Positions 26,147 through 35,474 of a DNA stretch of 64,000 nucleotides are shown piece by piece (the stretch's first letter is position 1; every line of letters starts with the position of its first letter). This DNA is from Streptomyces tsukubensis (lineage in GTDB: Bacteria > Actinomycetota > Actinomycetes > Streptomycetales > Streptomycetaceae), in the NCBI RefSeq assembly GCF_003932715.1, contig NZ_CP020700.1, forward strand, positions 5,540,501 through 5,604,500, read 5' to 3'. The notes under the pieces were generated by a model. It had not been told where the DNA came from and ran no database searches. It saw only the letters and a list, made by a program, of their open reading frames with translations. Both the position numbers and the translations under genes were made by a program.

Positions 26147-29100
26147 TCACTTGCCGAACCAGGCGTTGTGCACCGTGACGGACGCCTTGTTGTTCTTCTT
26201 GTCTGTGACGAACGCCCGCAGCGTCAGCGCCTTCCCCTTCGCGGGGCTGGTCACCGTCGCCTTGCCGCTCTTCACGACGACGCTCTTCCACGTCTTGGCG
26301 TTGTCGTACGACACCTGGACCGTCAGCGCCTTCAGATTGCTTCCGGCCGCACCGCCCTGCACCACCACGGGCACGGACAGCGCACGTCCGGCCGGAGCGG
26401 TGGAGTCCAGCGCCAGCGCGGGCGTGAAGCGGACCGTGGAGACCGGCAGCTTCACCGCGCTCTTGCCGCGGACCGAGGTGAAGGTCCACGAAGCGTCGAC
26501 CCGGGTGGCGGTACGGGTCACCGACGGGCTGCGGTTGACCGTGGTCGCCAGGGTGTACGTGGCCGAAGCCGACGGCACCCGCCACAGCGTCTCGTCCGCG
26601 GGCAGCTTCTGCACACCGAGCAGCGTGCCGTTGCGGTGGAGACTGGTGATCGCGGTGGTGTACTCGGTCTGGCCCACCGCATGCCCCGCGCCGTCGGAGA
26701 GGAGCATGACCGACGGGTAGAGGTAGTTGGCGTCGCGCTCCAGCCCGCTCCACGAGTTCACCAGCGGACCGTGCACCCCGACGTTGAAGTTCTGGGTGTA
26801 CGTCGCTCCCGCGGCGTACCGGCGCACGTTCCCGGAGCCGTAGAGGGCCTCGAACACCGGGAAGCCCTCGGGGTCCAGCCCCTTGTACTGGCCGCCCATG
26901 ATGTCCCAGAGGACGCCGTCGCCGGTGGACAGCCACACATGGCGCACGCTCGCCGCGGGCTGCACGGAGAAGACGCCGGAGTCGTTCGACGAGTAGTCCG
27001 GCAGTTCGCCGTAGGCGAGGACGGCGCCCTGCTTGCCCGGTACGGACGCGCCGAGGCCCACCTTCACCAGGGCCAGGTCCTTGGACGCGTAGACCTTGCT
27101 GTAGCCGTTGCCCAGCTGCTGGACCGGGCTGCCGGAGAGGGTGTTGAACTCCGAGGTGCCCCGCTCCCACTTCGCGTACCACGACTGCGACAGGGAGCCG
27201 TCGGTGTAGCGCGGCCCCTGGTAGGCGGTGCGGATGTTGTCGAAGCTCTCGAAGCCGTAGCCCCGGGAGATCAGCGAACCGTCGGGCAGTTCCAGGCTGT
27301 ACGTCATCCCGGCAGCCGTCTGCTTGGCCTGGCTGTCGGGGACCTTGACGGAGACCGGCTTGGTGGTCCGGCCGTCCAGGACGACCGTGATGTCACGGTC
27401 GACGGTCAGCTTCGGGTTGTCGATCAGGTCGGCGCCCTTGCCCGGGTCCGCCGGGTCGACGTAGGCGTCGGCCGACATGGCGTACGTGCCGCGCGGGATC
27501 CGGAGCACGGCGCTGCCCGAGGACAGATCGGGGGAGACCGAGTGCCCCTCCGTCTCGCCGCCCAGACTCTGCAGCTCGGCCTGCCAGGCACCGCTGGACG
27601 CACCGTCGCGCCCGATGCCCTGGAAGGTGACGCTGTACGACTCGATCTCGCGGTCCACCGCGGCCGGGGTGCGCACGGTCAGACCGCCGCCGGAGGCGAC
27701 GACGGTGGCCGAGTACGAGCCGTTGACCGTACCGCCGAGCGTGGTGTCGGCCGTCAGGCCCACCGAGGCGGTGCCGCCCTTGGGCACGGTGATCTGCCGG
27801 GCCCCGAGGGTGAAGAAACCGGCCGGGGCGGGCCGTCCGTCGGCGCCCGTGGGGTTGGCCAGCGACAGGTCGAGGACCACGTCGGCGTCGCCGGAGTTGC
27901 GGTAGGTGAGCTGCCGGGTGACCGGGGTGTCGTCGTTGTGCGGCCACTGCTGGGTGCCCAGATTCAGGCTCGGCTGCTCGGCGACGACGGTCTGGTCGAG
28001 CGCCTTGTCGACCGCGATACGGCCCGCGCCCTGCTGGAACACCGAGTAGGTGCCGCCCTTGGCCGAAGCCATCAGCGCGGACTTGAGCTGCGCGCTCGTC
28101 CAGCCGGGGTTCTTCTGCTTGAGGAGCGCGGCCGCGCCCGCGGCGTGCGGGGTCGCCATGGACGTGCCGTCCATGGAGATGTAGCCGGCCGGGTTCTGGC
28201 CCGGCGCGTTCGCCAGCGCCGCCGCCGTGGTGGCCACACCGGGCGCGGTGACATCGGGCTTGATGCCTCCGTCCCAGTTGCGCGGGCCGACCGCCGAGAA
28301 GCCGGCGAGCTTGTCGTCGTCGTCGACGGCGCCGACGGTCAGCGCCGCCTCGGCGCTGCCGGGCGAGTCGATCGACTTCGGGTCGGGGCCGAAGTTCCCG
28401 GCCGCGACGGCGAAGAGCACGCCCTTCTCCGCGGAGAGCTTGTTGATCTGCGCTTCCAGCGCGTCGATCTGCGGGGTGTCCGAGCCGCCGAGGCTCAGAT
28501 TGAGCACACTGGCGCCCTGGGCGACGGCCCAGTCGATACCCGCGACGATGCCGGAGTCGTCACCGCTGCCGCCGTCGTCGAGCACCTTGGCGTTGATCAG
28601 CTCGGCCCCGGGGGCCACGCCCTTGAAGCGGGCGTCCTTCTTCCCCGTACCGGCGGCGGTGGACGCCACATGGGTGCCGTGGCCGTCGCGGTCGGCGGCG
28701 GTCGTCGAAGCGGAGAAGTTCTTCTCGGCCACGACCCGGCCCGCCAGGTCCGGATGGGTGGAGTCGATCCCGGTGTCGAGGACGGCGATCTTCACACCGG
28801 TGCCGTCGAGGGACCGCGCCCAGGCGGCCGGGGCCCCGATCTGCGCGGTGCTGCGGTCCAGCGACGCCTTCCGCACACCGTCCAGCCAGACCTGCCCGAT
28901 ACCGGACGTCGCGGTGGCCGAGCCCTCGCCGTCGGGGCGGGTGAGGGCGTCCCACAGTTCGCCCGCGGTGCCCGTGGCGCTGGTGACGGCATCGGCGCCG
29001 AGCGTCGCCAGGGTCCGGCGGACCGTGGTGCCCTCGGCCGAGCGGACTTCCGCCCGCGCCTTGCCCGCGGTGGCCCCCCGGTAGCCGACGATCACCTTCA

Positions 29101-29509
29101 GCCCGGCGCGGTGGGCCTTGCGGCTCTCCGGCTTCGCGAGTTCGGTGATGTCGAACAGCCGCCGGTCGAGCGTGCCCTTCGCGATCAGCTCCCGCGCGTC
29201 GCGCGGGATGACATAGGTGCGGCCCTGGTGGGTCCGGGTGAAGACGGGTATGCCCTCACGGCCCTTCGCGCGCTGGATGCTGACGATCCGTCCCCGGTTG
29301 TCCACCAGGACCCGGTCGCCGGTGATCAGCGTGATGGTGTGCGGGGCCCTGCCCTTGGCATCGGCGGCCCCCGCCGCCGTGGTGGAGGTGCCCCGGTCTC
29401 CGTTCCCGGCCGACGCCGGGCTGGTCATGCCCGCCGTCAGCGCTACGGCGGCCGCGGCGGCAACGGTCGCCGCGTACGCCTTCTTCGGTTTGTTCGTTGG
29501 GCTGCGCAA
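26147..29509 (-). CDS. Secreted S8 family serine peptidase (subtilase)
   Basis: 1120 residues. A signal peptide (about 1-34, AAAAAVALTAGMTSPASA) and a propeptide region (TLITGDRVLVDN) precede the subtilase domain. The catalytic triad is Asp in AVLDTGIDSTHPD (about 241), His in DGHGTHVAS (about 277) and Ser in DGTSMATPHAAG (about 451). Long C-terminal beta-rich regions follow. The TTG at 29509 is supported by AGGGGGA just upstream; no ATG or GTG fits the signal peptide. It is a paralogue of the next upstream protease but is separated from it by a terminator. Confidence 0.92.
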   Translation of the reverse strand: MRSPTNKPKKAYAATVAAAAAVALTAGMTSPASAGNGDRGTSTTAAGAADAKGRAPHTITLITGDRVLVDNRGRIVSIQRAKGREGIPVFTRTHQGRTYVIPRDARELIAKGTLDRRLFDITELAKPESRKAHRAGLKVIVGYRGATAGKARAEVRSAEGTTVRRTLATLGADAVTSATGTAGELWDALTRPDGEGSATATSGIGQVWLDGVRKASLDRSTAQIGAPAAWARSLDGTGVKIAVLDTGIDSTHPDLAGRVVAEKNFSASTTAADRDGHGTHVASTAAGTGKKDARFKGVAPGAELINAKVLDDGGSGDDSGIVAGIDWAVAQGASVLNLSLGGSDTPQIDALEAQINKLSAEKGVLFAVAAGNFGPDPKSIDSPGSAEAALTVGAVDDDDKLAGFSAVGPRNWDGGIKPDVTAPGVATTAAALANAPGQNPAGYISMDGTSMATPHAAGAAALLKQKNPGWTSAQLKSALMASAKGGTYSVFQQGAGRIAVDKALDQTVVAEQPSLNLGTQQWPHNDDTPVTRQLTYRNSGDADVVLDLSLANPTGADGRPAPAGFFTLGARQITVPKGGTASVGLTADTTLGGTVNGSYSATVVASGGGLTVRTPAAVDREIESYSVTFQGIGRDGASSGAWQAELQSLGGETEGHSVSPDLSSGSAVLRIPRGTYAMSADAYVDPADPGKGADLIDNPKLTVDRDITVVLDGRTTKPVSVKVPDSQAKQTAAGMTYSLELPDGSLISRGYGFESFDNIRTAYQGPRYTDGSLSQSWYAKWERGTSEFNTLSGSPVQQLGNGYSKVYASKDLALVKVGLGASVPGKQGAVLAYGELPDYSSNDSGVFSVQPAASVRHVWLSTGDGVLWDIMGGQYKGLDPEGFPVFEALYGSGNVRRYAAGATYTQNFNVGVHGPLVNSWSGLERDANYLYPSVMLLSDGAGHAVGQTEYTTAITSLHRNGTLLGVQKLPADETLWRVPSASATYTLATTVNRSPSVTRTATRVDASWTFTSVRGKSAVKLPVSTVRFTPALALDSTAPAGRALSVPVVVQGGAAGSNLKALTVQVSYDNAKTWKSVVVKSGKATVTSPAKGKALTLRAFVTDKKNNKASVTVHNAWFGK

Positions 29510-29789
29510 GATTCCCCCTGCTGAGGAGCGATGCGGGCGGGCGAAGACACCGGCCCGTGCGGGGGGACGTTCGTATACGCGTTCACCCCCCGGTGTCGGA
29601 AGTATGCATGGACGCTTCCGGGCTGCTCAACAGCGGGTCGGTAACGAGTCGGTGCGACGTCCGGGGCGGAAGTGAAGGCTCCGCGCGGCCGGTCCGGGAG
29701 ACCGGCGGGACGGAGCCGCCGCGGTTGGCGGCGGCTCCGCCCCGAGTCACGTGATCATGATCGGAGCCGGCCCGTGGGCCGGACCCGGC
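29510..29789. other. Intergenic region between paralogous proteases
   Basis: 280 bp with no coding signal. It must contain the promoter of the downstream protease, which I cannot place, and it holds the terminator of the upstream one near 29711. Confidence 0.5.
29711..29739 (-). terminator. Terminator after the second subtilase gene
   Basis: A perfect 12-bp stem, CGGAGCCGCCGC (29711-29722) with GCGGCGGCTCCG (29728-29739) and a GGTTG loop, lies 50 nt past the stop codon at 29790. It separates the two protease genes into distinct transcription units. Confidence 0.75.
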
Positions 29790-32700
29790 TCAGCCGCCCA
29801 GATAGGCGTTGATGACGGTCACGGACCCCTTGTTGCCCTGCCGGTCGACGACCTCGCCGCGGAACGAGATCCCCTTCCCCTTGGCCGGGTTGGTGACGGT
29901 CACCTTCCCGCCCTTGACCGCCAGCGGCCGCCAGGTGAGGCCCTCGTCGTACGACACCTCGGCCGTGAGCGATTTCAGGTTCTTCCCGGACTTCCCGTTC
30001 TTCCCTGCCGCCGCGCCCTGGACGAGGAGGGGGAAGGTCTGGGTACGGCCCGCGGGGGCGGTGGCGTCCGGTCCGGCCTCGGCGGCGAACCGTACGACCG
30101 ACACCGGCAGCCAGGTCCGCTCCGTGGAGTGGGCGGACGGGAAGGTCCACTTGCCCTCGACCCGGGTGGCGGCGGTGGCGACGGACGTCGGCCGCTCGTA
30201 CTTCGTGGCCAGGGTGTAGATGCCGGGCTCGGCCGGGACCTCCATCCAGTGCCTGCCCGTCAGCGGATCGTCGGTGCGGCCGACGAGCACTCCGTCCTTG
30301 TGGAGTGTGGTGTCGGCGGTTCCGGTGCGCGGGAGTCCCGGATTGCCCTCGCCGTCCCCGACGAGGGGGATCCGGCCCTGAATAGAGTTCCTTTCGCGCA
30401 GCACGCCGTACCCCGGGGCCAGCGTCGGCGCCTGGGCTCCGGTGTTGAGCGTTACGGTGTGGGGCTTTCCGGGGGTGAACCGCCGTGGTACGGCGAGCTG
30501 GTGCTCGACCTCCCCACGCGGGGCGGTCGGTGAGCCGTACTGGACGTGCTTGAAGCTCCAGGCTGCGCTGTCGGGCGCCGACACCCGGACGGTGCGTTCA
30601 CCGGGGCTGGGCAGCGCGGGCAGTTCCAGGCCCGGACGGACACCGGTACCGGGCAGTTGGCCGCCGACGGTCAGCGTATGGGTCTTCCCGGCCGCCGATG
30701 CCTCGGAGCGGACCGTGACGGCCGCCAGCTCACCCTCGGTGAACTGCTTGGTGTAGCCGGTCGACAACCGGTCCACCAAACCGCCGCTGATGGTGTGGAT
30801 GCTGCTCCCGGCTGTCCGCCACTCGCCGCGCAAGACCTGTGACAGTGGATGCTCGGGGGTGCCGCCGCCGATCTGTGCGGTGCGCAGTCCCTCGAAGCTC
30901 TCCTGCAGGACCCCGTGGTCGGAGGCGTAGCCGGGGGCGTCCAGGCTGATGCCCAGACCGGCGAGCACCGGGACGGCCGTGGCGTCCGGGACGTCGATTT
31001 TCACCGGCTTGGTGGCCCGCGAGTCGAGCGTTAGTACGAGGGGCCTGTCGACCACCACACGGGGCTGCCACATCAGGTCCTGGGCGCGGCGCGTGTCGCT
31101 GCCCGTACTGCTCCCGTCCAGGAAGTAGTCGCCCTTTGGCAGCCGGAGCGTGACGCTGCCCGTACTGAGGTCGGGCCGCTGGTACAGACCCTTTCCGAGG
31201 CCCGAGTATCCGAAGAGGTTCGCCGTGGCCCGGGTGTCCGGGCTGCCGTCACGGGCGACGGCCTTCAGCGTGACGTCGTACGACTCGATCTCACGCTCGA
31301 CGGTCACATGGGTGCGGAAGGTCCGCCCGCCACCGGTCGCGGTGACGACAGCCGTGTAACGGCCCTCACCACCGCCCTCGATCCGGGTGTCCGTGGTGAG
31401 ATTCACGGAGGCGGTACCGCCCGCGGGGACGGTGAGCTGCCGGGAGCCCAAGGCGAAGAACCCGGCCGGCACGGGCTTGCCCGAAGGGCTGGTCGCGCCG
31501 GTGAGTTCCAGGTCGAGGGTGACCGGGACCGTGCCGGTATTGCGGTAGGTGACCTTCTTGGTGAGCGGGGTGTTGTCGTGGTGCGGCCATACCTGCTTGC
31601 CGAAGTACACCGCCGTGGTCTCGGCGAACAGGGGCAGGTCGAGTGCCCGGTCGACGGCGATCCGGCCGGTGCCCTGCTCGTCCCGGGTGTACGGGCCGGG
31701 CTCGGCCGAGCCCATCAGCGCGGCCTTCAGCGCGGCGCCGTTCCAGGTGGGGTTCTTCTGCTTGAGCAGTGCGGCGGCTCCCGCGGCATGCGGAGCGGCC
31801 ATCGAGGTGCCGCTCTTGGCGGCATAACCGGCCTGGCCGTTCGCGGTTGGTACGGCGGCCGTCACGTTCACCCCCGGAGCGGTGACATCGGGCTTGAGCA
31901 GCCCCTCGTACCGCTCCGGTCCCCGGGCGGACAAGTCGGCGAGCTTGTCGCCGTGGTCGACGGCGCCGATGGTCAGGGCGGCTTCGGCGCTGGCGGGTGT
32001 GGCGATGCCGTCATGGCCGGGGCTCAGGTTTCCGGCCGCGACGGCGAAGAGCACGCCCTTCTCCGCTGAGTACCGGTTGACCGCCTCCTCCACCGGGTCG
32101 ATCTCGGGCCCGTTTTCCCTGCCAAGGCTCATATTGACGATGTCCGCGCCCTGGGCGACGGCCCAGTCGATGCCCGCGATGATGCCCGACGTCGTGCCGC
32201 CCCACTCGTCGAGCACCTTGCCGTTGAGCAGCGTCGCTCCCGGGGCGACGCCCTTGTACTTCCCGTTCGAAGCGGCACCCGTACCGGCGGCGATGGACGC
32301 CACATGCGTCCCGTGGTTATACCCGTCCCGGGTGTCCGGGGAATCGGTGAAGTTCCGGGCCGCGGCGATCTTGCCCGCCAGATCGGGATGGGTGTCGTCC
32401 ATACCGGTGTCGAGCACGGCGATCTTCACACCTGCGCCGTCGTACGACCGCGCCCAGGCCGCCGGGGCGCCGATCTGCGCTGTCGACCGGTCCAGGCTCG
32501 GTGTGACGATCGCGTCCAGCCAGATCTTCTCGACGCCCGGCGCGACGGCCGCGCCCTTGGCCGCCCCCTTGGCCTTGCCCGTACGACCGGTGAGGGCGTC
32601 CCACAGGGCGGAGCCGCGCTCCGGATCCGTGGACACGGCCTCCGCGTTCACTGCCGGGAGGGCCCGCTGGACCGCGGCCCGGTCCGCCGCCCGTACCCCC

Positions 32701-33185
32701 GCCTTGGCGGCGGCCGCCTGCCGGCCCTCGTAGGTCACGAGGGCTCGGGCGCTCTTCCCGTACGCCTTGCGGGCCTCGGGCCGGGTCAGTTCGGTGAGGT
32801 CGAAGAGGGTTCGGTCGACCTTTCCGGCGGCGATCAGCGGTTCGGCGTCGCGCGGGATCACAAAGGTCCGGCCGTCGAAGGTACGGGTCCGGAAGGTCGT
32901 CTTCTCCCGGCCCTCGGCGGGCTGCACCCGGGCGACCCGGCCGTTCTCGTCGACGGTGACCCGGTCACCGGTGATCAGGGTGACGGTCTGCCGGGTCCCG
33001 GTCGCCGGGGCGGGGGTCTTGGGAGCGCCCGCCCGGGCTTTCTTCTGGGTCTCGGACCGGCCCGGGCGGTCGTCGGCCCCGGCCGTGGCCGATGCGCCCG
33101 CGACCATGGCGAGGGCCAGGACGGCCGCCGCCGATGCGGAGGTCCGTACCCGGTGGTGTTGCTGATGATGTCGTCGTTGCCGCAA
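29790..33185 (-). CDS. Secreted S8 family serine peptidase (subtilase), paralogue
   Basis: 1131 residues. The TTG at 33185 is chosen because GGAGGAGAC lies immediately before it and the resulting protein starts with a basic His/Arg/Gln-rich n-region and a clean signal peptide (AAAVLALAMVAGASATAGA). The frame continues upstream but is not coding-like. The subtilase triad is Asp in AVLDTGMDDTHPD (about 257), His in YNHGTHVAS (about 292) and Ser in SGTSMAAPHAAG (about 461). Domain order and many segments match the neighbouring protease, so the pair arose by duplication. Both use TTG starts, which may limit translation. Confidence 0.92.
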   Translation of the reverse strand: MRQRRHHQQHHRVRTSASAAAVLALAMVAGASATAGADDRPGRSETQKKARAGAPKTPAPATGTRQTVTLITGDRVTVDENGRVARVQPAEGREKTTFRTRTFDGRTFVIPRDAEPLIAAGKVDRTLFDLTELTRPEARKAYGKSARALVTYEGRQAAAAKAGVRAADRAAVQRALPAVNAEAVSTDPERGSALWDALTGRTGKAKGAAKGAAVAPGVEKIWLDAIVTPSLDRSTAQIGAPAAWARSYDGAGVKIAVLDTGMDDTHPDLAGKIAAARNFTDSPDTRDGYNHGTHVASIAAGTGAASNGKYKGVAPGATLLNGKVLDEWGGTTSGIIAGIDWAVAQGADIVNMSLGRENGPEIDPVEEAVNRYSAEKGVLFAVAAGNLSPGHDGIATPASAEAALTIGAVDHGDKLADLSARGPERYEGLLKPDVTAPGVNVTAAVPTANGQAGYAAKSGTSMAAPHAAGAAALLKQKNPTWNGAALKAALMGSAEPGPYTRDEQGTGRIAVDRALDLPLFAETTAVYFGKQVWPHHDNTPLTKKVTYRNTGTVPVTLDLELTGATSPSGKPVPAGFFALGSRQLTVPAGGTASVNLTTDTRIEGGGEGRYTAVVTATGGGRTFRTHVTVEREIESYDVTLKAVARDGSPDTRATANLFGYSGLGKGLYQRPDLSTGSVTLRLPKGDYFLDGSSTGSDTRRAQDLMWQPRVVVDRPLVLTLDSRATKPVKIDVPDATAVPVLAGLGISLDAPGYASDHGVLQESFEGLRTAQIGGGTPEHPLSQVLRGEWRTAGSSIHTISGGLVDRLSTGYTKQFTEGELAAVTVRSEASAAGKTHTLTVGGQLPGTGVRPGLELPALPSPGERTVRVSAPDSAAWSFKHVQYGSPTAPRGEVEHQLAVPRRFTPGKPHTVTLNTGAQAPTLAPGYGVLRERNSIQGRIPLVGDGEGNPGLPRTGTADTTLHKDGVLVGRTDDPLTGRHWMEVPAEPGIYTLATKYERPTSVATAATRVEGKWTFPSAHSTERTWLPVSVVRFAAEAGPDATAPAGRTQTFPLLVQGAAAGKNGKSGKNLKSLTAEVSYDEGLTWRPLAVKGGKVTVTNPAKGKGISFRGEVVDRQGNKGSVTVINAYLGG

Positions 33186-33662
33186 GTCTCCTCCAAGGGA
33201 GAGGGATTGGCAGTCGGGGACAGGACGAGCCGGCTCATCGGCGTCCGAGGGCTGCCGGTGGGGCAGTCGCGCTCCCTCGGAACCCCTGGAGTATTGCGGC
33301 GCCGACGGAACGAACTCAACGGCTGGGGCCGGTGATAACCAGAGGGGCCCCCACGCATTTCCGTGACGCACACCGGCGTCGAATACTCCTTTACGGAAGG
33401 GGTCGAAGATCGCCGCGACAGTGCCGAACTCCACCACCGCGAAAGGGAATGCGGGACGGTATTGCCGACCGCCCGCTCGCCCTGCCCGTACGCTGCCGTA
33501 AATCTCCCGTACACCACGCTGAACAGGGGTGACGCGGTTGATTCGATGCATCGTGAAGGGACGCTGCACCAAGGGCTCCGCCGTCCGAATTCCGTGTCAC
33601 ACTCCCTGACACACTGTTTTCAACGGGCGTGCGGGGAGTGCGTCCGAAGGGGGAGTTCTGCA
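33186..33662. other. 477-bp intergenic region with an inverted repeat
   Basis: No convincing gene is present between the divergent protease and the cell-wall protein gene. The inverted repeat GTGTCA-cactccc-TGACAC (33594-33612) lies about 50 nt before the start of the cell-wall protein gene and could be an operator. Promoters for both directions are expected here. Confidence 0.45.
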
Positions 33663-34673
33663 GTGCGTCACACCATGAAATCCGGCAATTCCCGGGGCCG
33701 TCGGCTCCGTGTTCTCAGGGGCGCGGTGCCCGCCGCGGCGCTGGCGGGGATGCTTGCCGCCGCCCCGGCCCACGCGGATGGCCCCGGCGGCCCCTCCGCC
33801 CCCTCAGGCAAGGCGGCGGCCACCGGTTCCGTACCGGCCGCGGCGGCGGACGCCGACCCCGCCGTCCCGTTCGCCAAGGTCGTCCCCGACTCGGGCGCGA
33901 TCCACCTCACCGAACCCCTGACCGTCGAAGTGGAGTTCCACAACACCCTCTCCACCCCGATCACCGACAGCTTCATCGTGGCGGTGGGCCTCCGGCTCGC
34001 GCCCCCGGCAGCCGCGCTGACCCCGCAGCAGGTGAAGGCCGAGTGGTACGACTCCGGGGCCTCGACCTGGCGGACGGTCGAACTCACCCAGGGTGCGACG
34101 GCCCTCAGCGGCTTCCTCACCGTCGACGGCGGACTGCCGTCGGTCGGTTCGATCCCCGCGAAGGGGGTCGCCAAGGTACGGCTGCGGCTCACCCTCGACC
34201 AGGCCGTGCCGGTCGGCGAGAAGCTCCAGTTCGTGGGCCAGGGGCTGATCCAGTTCTTCCCGGGCACGGAACCGGTGCTGTTGATGGACGGCAAGGCGTC
34301 GTACGACGTCACCGCGGCCCGCCCGACGCCCACCCCCACTCCGACGTCCACCGGCAGCGGGGGCCCGAAGCCGACGCCCTCGCAGACGCTGCCGGTGATC
34401 CCGTCAGGCGACCCGAGCGACCCGAGCGACCCGAGCGACCCCGCGCCGAGCGGCGATCCGTCGACTACTGCACCTGCGGCGCCCGGCGGTGGCGCCCTGC
34501 CCCAGACGGGCGGTGACACGGCCCGCGAAGAACTGGCCGCGACCGGGGCGCCGACGCTGCTCCTCGCCCTGGGAGCGGCGGGGACGGCGGGAGCGGGGGC
34601 GGCGCTGGTACGGATCCGGGCGGGCGCCCGCGGCCGTACGGGCGGACCGGCCCGGCGGGGTGAGCACCGATGA
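33663..34673 (+). CDS. Probable sortase-anchored surface protein
   Basis: About 336 residues. The GTG at 33663 follows AGGGGGAG. A signal peptide (AVPAAALAGMLAAAPAHA, ending about residue 40) leads to a beta-rich domain (about 65-220), then a Thr/Pro/Ser/Asp linker with DPSDPSDPSDP repeats (encoded by GACCCGAGC units). Two sorting-like motifs follow: LPQTG (about 280) and LAATG (about 293), the latter just before a hydrophobic helix and a basic tail. LAxTG is the known class E sortase signal of Streptomyces, so the second motif is the likely anchoring site. Function is otherwise unknown. Its stop overlaps the next gene (ATGA). Confidence 0.8.
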   Translation: MRHTMKSGNSRGRRLRVLRGAVPAAALAGMLAAAPAHADGPGGPSAPSGKAAATGSVPAAAADADPAVPFAKVVPDSGAIHLTEPLTVEVEFHNTLSTPITDSFIVAVGLRLAPPAAALTPQQVKAEWYDSGASTWRTVELTQGATALSGFLTVDGGLPSVGSIPAKGVAKVRLRLTLDQAVPVGEKLQFVGQGLIQFFPGTEPVLLMDGKASYDVTAARPTPTPTPTSTGSGGPKPTPSQTLPVIPSGDPSDPSDPSDPAPSGDPSTTAPAAPGGGALPQTGGDTAREELAATGAPTLLLALGAAGTAGAGAALVRIRAGARGRTGGPARRGEHR

Positions 34674-35266
34674 CGGACCCCTCGGGCGCCCGCGCCGGTG
34701 CCGACACCCCCGCCGGTTCCGGGATCCGTACCGGAGCCGATGTCCTGCGGGACGTCGTCGCGGCCCTCGCCCCGGCCGAACTGCCCCGGCTCGACGAGGC
34801 CCGCCGCACCTACGCCGATGACCCCTATCCGCCGCAGCGCGTGGAACGCGGGGGAGGGGGCGTCCTCACCGCCGGGGTCGACACGGCCGTACTGCTGCCG
34901 GTGCTGGTCGCCTTCGTCGCCCAGTTCCTCGCCGATGTCGCCGTGGACGCGGTCCGCAGGGGCGGCGGGGCGCTGTCCCGGCGCAGGGCGCGGCGCCGGA
35001 GGCGGCGCGAGGGAGCGGACGAACGCCGCGCGGCCCTCACGGACGCGGCACCGGACGTCACGGCGCTGCCCGTCGACGACCTGCTCCGGTGGGCCCGCGA
35101 ACACGCCCGCGACTGCCGCCTGTCCGCGCCGGATGCGGACCGCTGCGCCCATGTGCTGATCGTGGCCCTGAACCCGGCGCCACCGGAGGACCGGCCCGCG
35201 ACCGATCCGGAGCCCCCGGCGGGCGAACCCGCGCCGGACGGACCTCAGCCCCCTCCCGGGACCTGA
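34670..35266 (+). CDS. Hypothetical protein with one membrane segment
   Basis: 198 residues, family not recognised. One hydrophobic stretch (about 68-85, TAVLLPVLVAFVAQFLA) is followed by a very basic segment (RRRARRRRRRE, about 104-114), then a helical part with DDLLRWAREHARDCRL and a Pro-rich tail. The ATG overlaps the stop of the surface protein gene by 4 nt, so the two are translationally coupled and may act together at the membrane. Confidence 0.72.
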   Translation: MTDPSGARAGADTPAGSGIRTGADVLRDVVAALAPAELPRLDEARRTYADDPYPPQRVERGGGGVLTAGVDTAVLLPVLVAFVAQFLADVAVDAVRRGGGALSRRRARRRRRREGADERRAALTDAAPDVTALPVDDLLRWAREHARDCRLSAPDADRCAHVLIVALNPAPPEDRPATDPEPPAGEPAPDGPQPPPGT

Positions 35267-35474
35267 CACCCGTCAGGCGCGAGGAGCGGGCGGACCGGGC
35301 GAGCCCCCGCTCGGTCCCGGCGCCGGGCCACCCGCCGACCGTCTCCCGCCGACCGTCTCTCGCCGACCGTCTGTCACCGGCCCTCCGCCACCGGCCAAAA
35401 GGCGCAGGTCCGGGCACGCGACGCCCGGCATTCGCACCCCGTCCGGCATCACAAAGGAATCGCAACCTCTCGCC

